Shown piece after piece: positions 50,001 through 61,132 of a stretch of DNA of 64,000 nt; positions within the stretch are counted from its first letter, which is position 1, and each line of letters begins with the position of its first letter. Both the position numbers and the translations under genes were made by a program. A model generated the notes under the pieces. That model saw nothing but the letters and a program-made list of their open reading frames with translations. It was not told the DNA's origin and ran no database searches. This DNA comes from Siccibacter colletis (GTDB taxonomy: Bacteria; Pseudomonadota; Gammaproteobacteria; Enterobacterales; Enterobacteriaceae). The stretch lies in the NCBI RefSeq assembly GCF_000696575.1, contig NZ_JMSQ01000007.1, positions 126,001 through 190,000 on the forward strand, written 5' to 3'.

Positions 50001-51005
50001 ATGAGGAAGTCAGTTATTGCGATAATTATCATCGTGCTGGTCGTGCTCTATAGCTCGATTTTCGTGGTGAAAGAGGGCGAGCGCGGTATTACCCTGCAGT
50101 TCAGCAAGGTGGTGCGTGATGAAGACAACAAGCCGCAGGTGTACGAGCCGGGCCTGCACTTCAAGATCCCGCTGATTGAATCAGTGAAGACCCTTGATGC
50201 GCGTATCCAGACCATGGATAACCAGGCCGACCGCTTTGTGACCAAAGAGAAGAAAGACCTGATCGTCGATTCCTACATCAAGTGGCGCATCAGCGACTTC
50301 AGCCGTTACTACCTGGCAACCGGCGGGGGCGACATCTCCCAGGCCGAAGTGCTGCTGAAGCGTAAGTTCTCTGACCGTCTGCGTTCAGAAATCGGGCGTC
50401 TGGATGTGAAAGACATCGTTACCGACTCCCGTGGTCGTCTGACCTCTGAAGTGCGCGAGGCGCTGAACTCCGGTTCTGCCGGCACCGAAGACGAAGTGGA
50501 AACCCCGGCAGCGGACGACGCTATTGCTAAAGCCGCCGAGCGCGTAGCGGCGGAAACCAACGGTAAAATCCCGGTGGTTAACCCGAACAGCATGGCAGCG
50601 TTAGGTATTGAAGTGGTGGATGTGCGTATCAAGCAGATCAACCTGCCGACCGAAGTATCCGAGGCGATCTTCAGCCGTATGCGCGCCGAGCGTGAAGCGG
50701 TAGCGCGTCGTCATCGTTCACAGGGTCAGGAAGAGGCCGAGAAACTGCGCGCGGCGGCGGACTATGAAGTTACCCGTACGCTGGCAGAATCCGAGCGTCA
50801 GGCGCTGATCCTGCGCGGTGAAGGTGATGCCGAAGCGGCGAAACTGTTTGCTGACGCGTTCAGCCAGGATCCGGACTTCTACGCCTTTATCCGTAGCCTG
50901 CGTGCTTATGAAGGTAGCTTCCAGAGCAATCAGGATGTGATGGTACTCAGCCCGGACAGCGATTTCTTCCGCTTTATGAAGTCGCCGGGCAACAGCACTC
51001 GCTGA
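50001..51005 (+). CDS. hflC: FtsH modulator HflC
   Basis: A 334-aa partner of HflK with one N-terminal membrane helix (SVIAIIIIVLVVLYSSIFVV, about 4-23), an SPFH domain and a C-terminal coiled coil. It matches E. coli length exactly. The RNA leaves through a terminator at 51025. Complex acts in the inner membrane, facing the periplasm. Confidence 0.97.
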   Translation: MRKSVIAIIIIVLVVLYSSIFVVKEGERGITLQFSKVVRDEDNKPQVYEPGLHFKIPLIESVKTLDARIQTMDNQADRFVTKEKKDLIVDSYIKWRISDFSRYYLATGGGDISQAEVLLKRKFSDRLRSEIGRLDVKDIVTDSRGRLTSEVREALNSGSAGTEDEVETPAADDAIAKAAERVAAETNGKIPVVNPNSMAALGIEVVDVRIKQINLPTEVSEAIFSRMRAEREAVARRHRSQGQEEAEKLRAAADYEVTRTLAESERQALILRGEGDAEAAKLFADAFSQDPDFYAFIRSLRAYEGSFQSNQDVMVLSPDSDFFRFMKSPGNSTR

Positions 51006-51024
51006 TCCCGCGTCAGGCATAACG

Positions 51025-51059
51025 AAACCACCCGCTCCGGTTTACCGGCGGGTGGTTTT
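51025..51059 (+). terminator. Terminator after hflC
   Basis: A stem AAACCACCCGC / GCGGGTGGTTT (with an internal CGG/CCG pairing) is followed by TCTTTTTC, 19 bp past the hflC stop. It ends the nnrD-to-hflC superoperon. Confidence 0.88.
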
Positions 51060-51126
51060 CTTTTTCTGGCCTCCGGTAAAGCGCTTCGGGTATGCTGCGC
51101 AGCAACCTGATATAAAGGAACACCCA

Positions 51127-51324
51127 ATGAATTCAACAATCTGGCTGGCGCTCGCCCTGGTACTGGTACTGGAAGGCCTTGGGCCACTGCTGTTTCCGCG
51201 CCTGTGGAAACGAATGGTGCTCAGCATTAGCCAGCAACCGGATACGCTTTTACGTCGCTTTGGCGGCGGTCTTGTGGTTGCAGGCGTTGTAATCTACTAC
51301 ATGTTGACGAAAACGATTAACTGA
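51127..51324 (+). CDS. yjeT: DUF2065 membrane protein YjeT
   Basis: A 65-aa inner-membrane protein with two helices (about 4-22 and 45-62) and the conserved LVLEGLGPLLFPRLWK and LRRFGGGLVVAGVVIYYM. ATG 51127 follows AAAGGAACACCC. E. coli has it between hflC and purA too. Role unknown. Confidence 0.92.
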   Translation: MNSTIWLALALVLVLEGLGPLLFPRLWKRMVLSISQQPDTLLRRFGGGLVVAGVVIYYMLTKTIN

Positions 51325-51423
51325 GCACAATTCTGGGTTTATCGCCGATTTTAGTTGTCTAAAAGTGCTGATCATCATGAAAACCGATGGTAGAATCCTT
51401 TTTTAAGCAAACGGTGATTTTGA

Positions 51424-52725
<1,302 letters not shown>

Positions 52726-52731
52726 TCATTG

Positions 52732-52757
52732 AGGGGCGCGCTATGCGCCCCTTGTTA
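52732..52757 (+). terminator. purA terminator
   Basis: A stem AGGGGCGC / GCGCCCCT with a 5-base loop and TGTTACTTTT after it, 6 bp past the stop. The U-tract is interrupted, so efficiency is uncertain. Confidence 0.7.
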
Positions 52758-53023
52758 CTTTTATGCTATCCTGCTTTGCCTCTTCCACTGATTTCACGCC
52801 GTTTTCTCACCCCGACGAAGCGCAAATAAATTAGCGGCTCCATAGCTGGCTGGTTTATCATCAATATGATACATACCCTTTATCCATCCGGGTTCAGACC
52901 GTATCGCAGGCGATGATAGAAATGGTCACCTTAAGCGCGGCGGTGTCATTTTCCTGTAATCCAAATCATTAAGGGTATGTCGCCCGATGGCGACCGCGTT
53001 ATTTCCCATAGTCTGAGGTTGAT

Positions 53024-53449
53024 GTGCAGTTAACGAGTTTTACCGATTTCGGTTTGCGAGCACTGATTTACATGGCATCGCTGCCCGAGGGGCGCATGAC
53101 CAGCATTTCCGAAGTGACCAGCGTGTACGGTGTGTCACGCAATCACATGGTGAAAATAGTCAATCAACTGAGCCGTTCAGGCTATGTGGCTGCAGTACGC
53201 GGAAAAAACGGCGGTATCCGGCTGGGTAAACCAGCACATGAAATCTGTATCGGCGATGTGGTCCGTGAACTCGAACCGCTGGCGCTGGTGAATTGTAGTA
53301 GCGAGTTTTGTCACATCACGCCCGCCTGCCGTCTTAAGCAGGTGCTGGCAAAAGCAGTACAAAGCTTCCTCCAGGAACTGGACAACTACACGCTTGCGGA
53401 CATGGTCGACCAAAACCAGCCGCTTTATAAATTACTGCTGGTGGAATAA
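53024..53449 (+). CDS. nsrR: Nitric-oxide sensing repressor NsrR
   Basis: An Rrf2-family repressor (141 aa) with an NO-sensitive iron-sulfur cluster. The three ligands Cys91, Cys96 and Cys102 are present in [13 protein letters not shown], and the helix-turn-helix is [20 protein letters not shown] (about 27-46). GTG 53024 gives the E. coli N-terminus [18 protein letters not shown]. It leads nsrR-rnr-rlmB; the 266-bp leader (52758-53023) must hold the promoter. Confidence 0.96.
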   Translation: MQLTSFTDFGLRALIYMASLPEGRMTSISEVTSVYGVSRNHMVKIVNQLSRSGYVAAVRGKNGGIRLGKPAHEICIGDVVRELEPLALVNCSSEFCHITPACRLKQVLAKAVQSFLQELDNYTLADMVDQNQPLYKLLLVE

Positions 53450-53590
53450 ATATCCGCGGATTTCAGGCTGCGTCACAGCATTGACTGGACGATCCTTGCG
53501 GCATAGATAACTATGTCAGAAGGTAAAAACATAAGCCAACAGCCTGAAACGACGCGTAATTCCACCAGAAATGACAACGGAGGAACCGAT

Positions 53591-56056
53591 ATGTCACAAG
53601 ATCCTTTTCAGGAACGAGAAGCCGAAAAGTATTCCAACCCTATCCCGAGCCGGGAATTCATCCTTGAACACTTAACCCGGCGTGAAAAACCCGCCAGTCG
53701 TGATGAACTGGCCGTTGAGCTGGGCATTGAAGGCGAAGAGCAGCAGGAAGCGCTGCGCCGCCGCTTACGCGCGATGGAGCGCGACGGTCAGCTCGTCTTT
53801 ACCCGCCGCCAGTGCTATGCCCTGCCGGAGCGCCTTGATCTGCTCAAGGGGACCGTCATTGGTCACCGCGATGGCTTTGGCTTCCTGCGCGTGGAAGGCC
53901 GCAAGGACGACCTGTATCTCTCCAGCGAACAGATGAAAACCTGCATTCACGGCGACGTGGTGCTGGCGCAACCGCTGGGCGCGGATCGTAAAGGCCGCCG
54001 CGAAGGGCGCGTGGTACGCGTGCTGGAACCAAAAATGAGCCAGATCGTTGGCCGCTACTTCACCGATGCGGGCGTCGGCTTTGTGGTACCGGACGACAGC
54101 CGCCTGAGCTTCGACATCCTGATCCCGCCAGAAGAGATTAACGGCGCACGCATGGGCTTCGTGGTGGTGGTCGAGCTGACCCAGCGTCCGACCCGCCGCA
54201 CCAAAGCGGTGGGTAAGATTGTGGAAGTGCTGGGCGACAACATGGGCACCGGCATGGCGGTCGATATGGCGCTGCGCACCCATGAAATCCCGTATGTCTG
54301 GCCGGAAGCGGTCGAACAGCAGATTGCCTCCCTGAAAGAAGAGGTGCCGGAAGAGGCGAAGATTGGCCGTGTTGACCTGCGCAAACTGCCGCTGGTCACC
54401 ATCGACGGCGAAGACGCCCGTGACTTCGATGACGCGGTCTACTGCGAGAAGAAACGCGGCGGCGGCTGGCGCCTGTGGGTGGCGATTGCCGACGTGAGCT
54501 ACTACGTGCGTCCGCCAACCCCGCTGGACAACGAAGCGCGTAACCGCGGTACTTCGGTCTACTTCCCGTCGCAGGTGATCCCGATGCTGCCGGAAGTGCT
54601 CTCCAACGGTCTGTGCTCGCTCAACCCGCAGGTTGACCGTCTGTGTATGGTCTGTGAAATGACCATCTCCGTCGGTGGACGTCTGACCGGCTCTCGCTTC
54701 TACGAAGCGGTGATGAGCTCCCACGCGCGTCTGACCTATAACAAAGTCTGGCAGATGCTGCTGGGCGACCAGGATCTGCGTCAGCAGTACGCGCCGCTGG
54801 TGAAGCCTATCGAAGAGCTGCACAGCCTGTATAAAGCGCTGGAGCAGGCGCGCACCCAGCGCGGCGGCATCTCCTTCGAAAGTGAAGAAGCGAAGTTTAT
54901 CTTCAACGCCGAGCGCCGCATTGAGCGTATCGAGCAGACCCAGCGTAACGATGCGCATAAGCTCATCGAAGAGTGCATGATTCTGGCGAACATCTCCGCC
55001 GCACGCTTCGTTGAAAAAGCAGAAGAGCCGGCGCTGTTCCGTATTCACGACCGTCCGACTAACGAAGCGATTACCTCGTTCCGCACCGTACTGGCTGAGC
55101 TGGGCCTGGAGCTGCCGGGTGGCAACAAGCCGGAGCCGCGCGACTACGCGCAGCTGCTGGAGTCCATCGCCGGGCGTCCGGACCATGAAATGCTGCAAAC
55201 CATGCTGCTGCGCTCCATGAAACAGGCGATCTACGATCCGGAAAACCGCGGTCACTTCGGCCTTGCGCTTCAGCACTACGCGCACTTCACGTCGCCGATC
55301 CGCCGTTACCCGGACCTGCTGCTGCACCGCGCCATCAAATATCTGCTGGCGAAAGAGCAGGGCCACAAAGGCAACAGCACCGAGAGCGGCGGCTGGCACT
55401 ACAGCATGGAAGAGATGCTTCAGCTGGGGCAGCACTGCTCCCTGACCGAGCGTCGCGCCGACGAAGCGACCCGCGACGTTGCCGACTGGCTGAAGTGCGA
55501 CTTTATGCAGGACCAGGTGGGCCAGGTGTTTAACGGCGTTATCGCCAGCGTCACCGGCTTCGGGTTCTTTGTGCGTCTCAACGAGCTGTTTATCGACGGT
55601 CTGGTGCACGTCTCCTCGCTCGACAACGACTACTACCGTTTCGACCAGGTGGGCCAGCGTCTGATTGGCGAATCCGGCGGCCAGACCTACCGCCTCGGCG
55701 ACCGCGTGGAAGTGCGCGTCGAAGCCGTCAACATGGACGAGCGTAAGATCGACTTCACGCTGATCTCCAGCCAGCGCGCGCCGCGCAACGTCGGTAAAAC
55801 CGAACGTGAACGCGGGAAAAAAGCGCCCGGTGGCAAAAGCGGTGGCCGTCGTCAGGTGGGCAAAAAAGCCAACTTTGAGCCGGACAGCGCGTTTCGCAGC
55901 GAGAAGGGTAGAGGCAAAGTGAAGAAAGAGAGCGCTGCCCGCCCGGAAAAGAGCGAAAAACCGGCAAGAAGCAGTAAAAAACCGTCGGCGAAATCACAGA
56001 AGATTGCCGCCGCGACCAAAGCGAAACGCGGGTCGCGCAAGAAAGCGACCGACTGA
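53591..56056 (+). CDS. rnr: Ribonuclease R
   Basis: A 3'-5' exoribonuclease (821 aa) able to degrade structured RNA; cold- and stationary-phase induced. Domains are an N-terminal helix-turn-helix, two cold-shock domains (about 60-220), the RNB catalytic domain with [13 protein letters not shown], an S1 domain (about 640-725) and a Lys/Arg-rich tail. ATG 53591 follows GGAGGAACC; the frame is open 26 codons further upstream, but E. coli Rnr starts at the equivalent [14 protein letters not shown]. Confidence 0.97.
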   Translation: MSQDPFQEREAEKYSNPIPSREFILEHLTRREKPASRDELAVELGIEGEEQQEALRRRLRAMERDGQLVFTRRQCYALPERLDLLKGTVIGHRDGFGFLRVEGRKDDLYLSSEQMKTCIHGDVVLAQPLGADRKGRREGRVVRVLEPKMSQIVGRYFTDAGVGFVVPDDSRLSFDILIPPEEINGARMGFVVVVELTQRPTRRTKAVGKIVEVLGDNMGTGMAVDMALRTHEIPYVWPEAVEQQIASLKEEVPEEAKIGRVDLRKLPLVTIDGEDARDFDDAVYCEKKRGGGWRLWVAIADVSYYVRPPTPLDNEARNRGTSVYFPSQVIPMLPEVLSNGLCSLNPQVDRLCMVCEMTISVGGRLTGSRFYEAVMSSHARLTYNKVWQMLLGDQDLRQQYAPLVKPIEELHSLYKALEQARTQRGGISFESEEAKFIFNAERRIERIEQTQRNDAHKLIEECMILANISAARFVEKAEEPALFRIHDRPTNEAITSFRTVLAELGLELPGGNKPEPRDYAQLLESIAGRPDHEMLQTMLLRSMKQAIYDPENRGHFGLALQHYAHFTSPIRRYPDLLLHRAIKYLLAKEQGHKGNSTESGGWHYSMEEMLQLGQHCSLTERRADEATRDVADWLKCDFMQDQVGQVFNGVIASVTGFGFFVRLNELFIDGLVHVSSLDNDYYRFDQVGQRLIGESGGQTYRLGDRVEVRVEAVNMDERKIDFTLISSQRAPRNVGKTERERGKKAPGGKSGGRRQVGKKANFEPDSAFRSEKGRGKVKKESAARPEKSEKPARSSKKPSAKSQKIAAATKAKRGSRKKATD

Positions 56057-56131
56057 GTATCTTCTCCCGGCGGCGTTCCTCAGGTGCGCCCCCGGGAGTA
56101 AACCAATAACAGAGTTAATACGAGTATTTTC

Positions 56132-56863
56132 ATGAGTGAAATGATTTACGGCATCCACGCGGTGCAGGCCCTGCTGGAACGTGCGCCGGAGCGCTTTCAG
56201 GAAGTGTTTATTCTGAAAGGCCGCGAAGATAAACGTCTGCTGCCGCTTATCCACGCGCTGGAAGCCCAGGGCGTGGTAATTCAGGTCGCCAACCGTCAGT
56301 GGCTCGACGACAAGAGCGAAGGGGCGGTGCACCAGGGAATTATTGCGCGCGTGAAGCCGGGTCGTCAGTACCAGGAGAACGATCTGCCGGATCTGATCGC
56401 TGAACTCGATAACCCGTTCTTCCTGATCCTCGACGGGGTTACCGATCCGCACAACCTCGGTGCCTGCCTGCGCAGCGCTGATGCCGCCGGCGTGCACGCG
56501 GTGATCGTACCGAAAGACAAATCCGCTCAGCTCAATGCCACCGCGAAGAAAGTGGCCTGCGGCGCAGCGGAAAACGTGCCGCTGATCCGCGTCACCAACC
56601 TGGCGCGCACCATGCGTCTGCTGCAGGAAGAGAACATCTGGATCGTTGGTACCGCCGGTGAAGCCGATCATACCTTGTTCCAGAGCAAAATGACCGGCCG
56701 CATGGCGCTGGTGATGGGCGCGGAAGGGGAAGGCATGCGCCGCCTGACCCGCGAACACTGCGACGAGCTGATCAGCATTCCGATGGCGGGCAGCGTCTCC
56801 TCACTGAACGTCTCGGTTGCTACCGGCATCTGCCTGTTCGAAGCGGTACGCCAGCGCGGTTAA
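56132..56863 (+). CDS. rlmB: 23S rRNA Gm2251 2'-O-methyltransferase RlmB
   Basis: A SPOUT-class methyltransferase (243 aa) modifying G2251 in the P-loop of 23S rRNA. The knotted SAM site is built from [32 protein letters not shown] and [18 protein letters not shown]. It follows rnr by 75 bp on the same strand, as in E. coli. Confidence 0.97.
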   Translation: MSEMIYGIHAVQALLERAPERFQEVFILKGREDKRLLPLIHALEAQGVVIQVANRQWLDDKSEGAVHQGIIARVKPGRQYQENDLPDLIAELDNPFFLILDGVTDPHNLGACLRSADAAGVHAVIVPKDKSAQLNATAKKVACGAAENVPLIRVTNLARTMRLLQEENIWIVGTAGEADHTLFQSKMTGRMALVMGAEGEGMRRLTREHCDELISIPMAGSVSSLNVSVATGICLFEAVRQRG

Positions 56864-56881
56864 GCCCGCCAGCCTGAAAAC

Positions 56882-56906
56882 GCCATCCTGCGGGGTGGCT
56901 TTTTTA
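56882..56906 (+). terminator. rlmB terminator
   Basis: GCCATCC-TGC-GGGGTGGC with one wobble is followed by TTTTTT, 19 bp after the rlmB stop. Its 3' half is part of the 34-bp segment duplicated at 57028. Confidence 0.75.
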
Positions 56907-57061
56907 TGCCTGCGCCCCAGCGCGTAGGGTGGGTAAGCGTAGCGCACCCACCTTTGGATACGCGGCGGCGGGTGCGCAGGCTTACCCGCCCTACGAGACG
57001 GGTCCCCTTAACTGACAAGCATTACCTCCTGCGGGGTGGCTTTTTTATGCCTGTGCCCCAG
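56887..57061. repeat. Palindromic REP/MITE-like element flanked by a 34-bp direct repeat
   Basis: A 34-bp sequence starting CCTGCGGGGTGGC occurs at 56887-56920 and 57028-57061 with one mismatch. Between them is a large imperfect palindrome: GTAGGGTGGGTAAGC on the left pairs with GCTTACCCGCCCTAC on the right, and GCGCACCC pairs with GGGTGCGC. The folded unit is about 80 bp. Such GTAGGGYGGGTAAGC palindromes look like dispersed REP-type repeats of enterobacteria. yjfIJK occupy this place in E. coli. Confidence 0.7.
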
Positions 57062-57171
57062 TGTAAAGTTTTATCAGCCCGGCGAGGATATACAGGCGGG
57101 CTGCTACTATAAGCGCCACAGGGGTTTGCCCCTGCAAACCAATAAAATTTACCGCCTCGGGAGACAGGATT

Positions 57172-57570
57172 GTGCAGACATTTCATGGATTAATGGCGTT
57201 CGCCGCCTACTTTTTTATCGGCCTGGCGATGATCAACTGCTTTATGTTTATCTACACCCGCATCACGCCGCACAACGAGTGGCAGCTGATTAAAGATAAT
57301 AACAGCGCGGCGGCTGTTACCTTCAGCGGCGCCATTATCGGCTATGTCATTCCGCTGGCCAGTGCTGCCATCAACTCCGTCAGCATTGTCGACTATCTGA
57401 TTTGGGGGGCGATCGCGCTGGTGGTTCAGCTTATAATCTACGGCGGCGTGCTGATGTATATGCCGAAGCTGAGTGAAAAAATCATCAACCGCAATCTTGC
57501 TGCCGGCATCTTTATGGGCGCGGCGTCTATCGCCGGTGGTATTCTCAATGCGGCATGTATGACATGGTAA
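57172..57570 (+). CDS. yjfL: DUF350 membrane protein YjfL
   Basis: A 132-aa inner-membrane protein with four helices and DUF350 signature residues (TPHNEWQLIKDNNSAAAVTF, GYVIPLASAAINSVS). The start is GTG 57172, after GGGAGACAGG. First of yjfL-yjfM-yjfC. DUF350 proteins often accompany glutathionylspermidine-type ATP-grasp enzymes, as here. Function unknown. Confidence 0.92.
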   Translation: MQTFHGLMAFAAYFFIGLAMINCFMFIYTRITPHNEWQLIKDNNSAAAVTFSGAIIGYVIPLASAAINSVSIVDYLIWGAIALVVQLIIYGGVLMYMPKLSEKIINRNLAAGIFMGAASIAGGILNAACMTW

Positions 57571-57589
57571 ACACAACACAGGGATAAGC

Positions 57590-58228
57590 ATGGCGGCAGC
57601 AAGGAAGACGCGCAAAAAAAGGAATCTCCCCAGCCCGGTAATGCGGGCATCCGACCTCGAAAAGGGGTCGTGGGAGAAAAAACGCAAAGGCCCCACCATT
57701 CTCACCCTCGCGATCATGGGCGGTGCCGCCTTTTTCGTGCTGCGCGGCAACAGCGACGAGGCCAATGCCAATGACGGCGACGGCCTCTACTATGGTTCAC
57801 CGGAAGCCTGCCACGCCGACGATCATCCGCTGGAGGCGTGTAACGCCGCCTGGGAAAATGCGCGCCAGGAGTTCGAGAAGGGCATCCCTTCTCCGATGAG
57901 CTGGGAGCAGTGCTTCAACAGCTATCAGAACTGCAACTACAACGCCGAGCGTAAAACCTGGGTGCCGGTGATGGCGGGATTCCTGCTGGCGCAGCGCGAG
58001 CAGGAGGAGCAGAGCAGCCAGAGCGGGTCCGGCTATACCAGCTCAACGTACTACTCCAGCGGCAGTCATTACTACTATTCTCGTCCGGCCTGGCGCGATA
58101 CGCAGGGGCGCTATACCTGGCGTTCGCGATCTCCTGGCAGCGTCAACGGCTACGCCAGTAAAACCGCCGATACCCTGTCCCGCGGGGGCTTTGGTCGCGC
58201 CAGCGCGCACCACAGCTTCGGAGGCTAA
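57590..58228 (+). CDS. yjfM: DUF1190 protein YjfM
   Basis: A 212-aa protein with a basic N-terminus (KTRKKRN), a membrane helix at about 35-52 (ILTLAIMGGAAFFVL) and a periplasmic part with conserved Cys (YGSPEACHADDH, CFNSYQNCNYN). A Ser/Tyr-rich C-terminus follows. The stop is adjacent to the yjfC start, so the two are co-translated. Function unknown. Confidence 0.9.
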   Translation: MAAARKTRKKRNLPSPVMRASDLEKGSWEKKRKGPTILTLAIMGGAAFFVLRGNSDEANANDGDGLYYGSPEACHADDHPLEACNAAWENARQEFEKGIPSPMSWEQCFNSYQNCNYNAERKTWVPVMAGFLLAQREQEEQSSQSGSGYTSSTYYSSGSHYYYSRPAWRDTQGRYTWRSRSPGSVNGYASKTADTLSRGGFGRASAHHSFGG

Positions 58229-59401
58229 ATGCTTCGCCATAATGTGCCGGTGCGACCCGGCCTCGAACGCATTGCCCGGGAACACGGCTTCAACTTTCAC
58301 ATCATCGATAATGAAATTTACTGGGATGAGAGCCGCGCCTACCGGTTTACGCTTCAGCAGATAGAGACGCAGATAGAAACGCCCACCGAAACGCTGCATG
58401 AGATGTGCCTTGAGATCGTCGACCGCGCCGTGCGCGACGAGGCGATGATGACGCGTCTCGCCATCCCGGAGCTCTACTGGGACGCTATCGCCCGCAGCTG
58501 GCACGAACGCGATCCGTCGCTGTATGGCCGCATGGATTTTGTCTGGAGCGGCAGCGGGCCGGTGAAGCTGCTGGAGTACAACGCCGATACCCCCACCTCG
58601 CTGTATGAATCCGCGTATTTCCAGTGGCTGTGGCTGGTGGACGCCCGCCGTCACGGCCTGATCCCGCGCGATGCCGATCAGTTCAACTCCCTGCAGGAGA
58701 AGCTGATTGCCCGCTTTGCCGCCATCGCTACCGCCGAGCCGCTCTATTTCTCCTGCTGTCAGGAATCGGAAGAGGATCGCGGCACGGTGCTGTATCTGGA
58801 GGATTGCGCGCGCCAGGCCGGGCTGGAGACGCGCTTTTTGTTCATCGAGGATATCGGGCTTGGCACCGGCGGGCTGCTGACCGACGAGCAGAACCGGATC
58901 ATTACCCAGGCGTTTAAGCTCTATCCGCTCGAGTGGATGATGCGCGACGACTACGGCCCGCTGCTGCGCAAGCGCGCTGAACGCTGGTACGAGCCGCTGT
59001 GGAAAAGCATTCTCAGCAATAAAGGGCTGCTGCCGCTGCTGTGGCAGCATTTCCCTGACCATCCCAACCTGCTCCCCGCCTGGTTTGCTGACGACACCCC
59101 GCCGACCTCAGCGCTGGAGGCGTATCGCGGCTACGTGCGCAAGCCGCTGTTTTCTCGCGAGGGCGGCAACGTCACGGTCTATGACCGGGGCCATCGCATT
59201 ATTGAGGATGTGCAGGGCGATTACGGTCACGAGCCGATGATCTACCAGGCGTTCGCCCCGCTGCCGCGCTTTGGCGACAGCTATACGCTTATCGGTAGCT
59301 GGCTGGTGGGCGACGAGGCAGCGGGTATCGGCCTGCGCGAAGACGCCTCGCTGGTGACCAAAGACACCTCGCGTTTTGTGCCGCACTACATCGCCGGCTA
59401 G
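58229..59401 (+). CDS. yjfC: ATP-grasp enzyme YjfC (glutathionylspermidine synthase-like)
   Basis: A 390-aa ATP-grasp ligase similar to the synthetase half of GspS. It has the substrate/Mg segments VKLLEYNADTPTSLYE and the closing FSREGGNVTVY with GLREDASLVTKDTSRFVPHY. The amidase domain of GspS is absent. It follows yjfM with no gap. True substrate is unknown; C-N ligation to a peptide or amine is inferred from fold. Confidence 0.9.
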   Translation: MLRHNVPVRPGLERIAREHGFNFHIIDNEIYWDESRAYRFTLQQIETQIETPTETLHEMCLEIVDRAVRDEAMMTRLAIPELYWDAIARSWHERDPSLYGRMDFVWSGSGPVKLLEYNADTPTSLYESAYFQWLWLVDARRHGLIPRDADQFNSLQEKLIARFAAIATAEPLYFSCCQESEEDRGTVLYLEDCARQAGLETRFLFIEDIGLGTGGLLTDEQNRIITQAFKLYPLEWMMRDDYGPLLRKRAERWYEPLWKSILSNKGLLPLLWQHFPDHPNLLPAWFADDTPPTSALEAYRGYVRKPLFSREGGNVTVYDRGHRIIEDVQGDYGHEPMIYQAFAPLPRFGDSYTLIGSWLVGDEAAGIGLREDASLVTKDTSRFVPHYIAG

Positions 59402-59491
59402 CGAATTCCCTTTTTTGTGACGTTACCCCGGCGCAGTGACGCTGGCGCTGTCCATACTTAGTGGCGTTGCCACTTCGGGGAGGGACTCACA

Positions 59492-61126
59492 ATGCGCTGG
59501 CAAACCCATACCGTGTTTAATCAGGTTGCAGCCCTTAACAACAGTAACCTTTTTCTCTCTGATATCCCGCTGCGCGAGGCGGTCAGCCGTGAAAGCGCAC
59601 AGTGGGATGCGGAACTGCTCGCCAGCATCGGCCAGCAGCTCGGCACCGCCGAGTCGCTGGAGCTGGGGCGGCTCGCCAACGCTAACCCACCAGAACTGCT
59701 GCGCTACGATGCCACCGGCGAGCGACTCGACGATGTACGTTTTCATCCCGCCTGGCATTTGCTGATGCAGGGGCTGTGCGCCAACCGGGTGCATAATCTG
59801 CCCTGGCAGGAGGAGGCCCGCATCGGCTCGTTTGTCGCTCGCTGCGCCCGCTTTATGCTCCATGCCCAGGTGGAAGCGGGAACGCTCTGTCCGGTTACCA
59901 TGACCTTTGCCGCCACACCGTTGCTCATCCAGACGCTGCCGGCGCCGTTCCGCCCGTGGCTGAAACCGCTGCTCAGCGACCGCTACGATGCCCATCTTCA
60001 GCCCGGTAGCCAGAAGCGCGGCCTGCTGATAGGCATGGGCATGACCGAGAAGCAGGGCGGTTCGGACGTGCTGAGCAATACCACCCGGGCGGAGCCGCTG
60101 GAGTGCCCTGGCCCCGGCGAGGCGTACCGGCTGGTAGGGCACAAGTGGTTTTTCTCAGTGCCGCAGAGCGATGCGCACCTGGTGCTGGCTCAGGCGAAAG
60201 GCGGGCTGTCCTGTTTCTTCCTGCCGCGCTTCCTGCCGGACGGACAGCGCAATGCGGTACGGCTGGAGCGGCTTAAGGACAAGCTTGGCAACCGCTCGAA
60301 CGCCAGCAGCGAAGTGGAGTTTCACGACGCCGTCGCCTGGCTTATCGGCGAGGAGGGGGAGGGGGTACGCCAGATCCTGAAAATGGCGGGCATGACGCGG
60401 CTCGACTGCGCTCTGGCCAGCCACGGCATGATGCGGCGCGCGCTGTCGGTGGCGCTGTATCACGCCCATCAGCGCCAGGCGTTCGGCAAAAATCTTATCG
60501 ATCAGCCGCTGATGCGCCAGCAGACGGGCCGCATGGCGTTGCAGCTGGAGGGGCAGACGGCGTTTCTGTTTCGCCTCGCCCGCGCCTGGGAGCAGCGCAG
60601 CGACGCGCGGGAAGCCGTATTCTGCCGCCTGTTTACCCCGGCGGCGAAGTTCTCCGTCTGCAAAGCGGGCATTCCTTTTGTTGCTGAGGCGATGGAGATC
60701 CTCGGTGGCAGCGGCTACTGCGAAGAGAGCGAGCTGCCGCGGCTCTACCGGGAAATGCCGGTAAACAGCATCTGGGAGGGGGCAGGGAATATTATGTCGC
60801 TGGATGTCCTGCGGGTGCTGGCGAAGCAGCCTGGGGTTATGGAGATGCTCAGTGCGGAGTTTGATGAGGTGAAGGGACAGGACCGCCATTTCGACCGGGC
60901 CTGGCGTCAGCTACAGCAGCGGCTGCGTAAGCCCCATGAAGCGCAGGCGCGCGAGATTACGCGCCAGCTTGCGCACCTTGCCTGCGGGGCGCAGCTGCTG
61001 CGGCACCTCTCTCCGCCGCTGGCGGAAGCCTGGTGCCGCATGATGCTCGATCCGCGCGGCGACACGCTGATTAACACGCAGGTGCTGGATGACCTGCTGT
61101 TACGCGCCACCGGCGGGGTGGGCTAA
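59492..61126 (+). CDS. aidB: Acyl-CoA dehydrogenase-like AidB
   Basis: A flavoprotein (544 aa) of the acyl-CoA dehydrogenase family that binds DNA and is induced by alkylation through Ada in E. coli. Conserved QKRGLLIGMGMTEKQGGSDV, GHKWFFSVPQSDAHLVLA and ILGGSGYCEESELPRLYRE (each shown in part) are visible. GGGAGGG precedes the ATG. A CCATACTTAG at 59450-59459 resembles a sigma-S -10, consistent with stationary-phase expression. I see no clear Ada box. Confidence 0.95.
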   Translation: MRWQTHTVFNQVAALNNSNLFLSDIPLREAVSRESAQWDAELLASIGQQLGTAESLELGRLANANPPELLRYDATGERLDDVRFHPAWHLLMQGLCANRVHNLPWQEEARIGSFVARCARFMLHAQVEAGTLCPVTMTFAATPLLIQTLPAPFRPWLKPLLSDRYDAHLQPGSQKRGLLIGMGMTEKQGGSDVLSNTTRAEPLECPGPGEAYRLVGHKWFFSVPQSDAHLVLAQAKGGLSCFFLPRFLPDGQRNAVRLERLKDKLGNRSNASSEVEFHDAVAWLIGEEGEGVRQILKMAGMTRLDCALASHGMMRRALSVALYHAHQRQAFGKNLIDQPLMRQQTGRMALQLEGQTAFLFRLARAWEQRSDAREAVFCRLFTPAAKFSVCKAGIPFVAEAMEILGGSGYCEESELPRLYREMPVNSIWEGAGNIMSLDVLRVLAKQPGVMEMLSAEFDEVKGQDRHFDRAWRQLQQRLRKPHEAQAREITRQLAHLACGAQLLRHLSPPLAEAWCRMMLDPRGDTLINTQVLDDLLLRATGGVG

Positions 61127-61132
61127 TCCCGC

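Noticed and set aside
53765..55609. 614-codon frame antisense to rnr
   Set aside because: Mirror of the GC-rich rnr gene; its protein is His/Arg-rich and low in structure, without known motifs.
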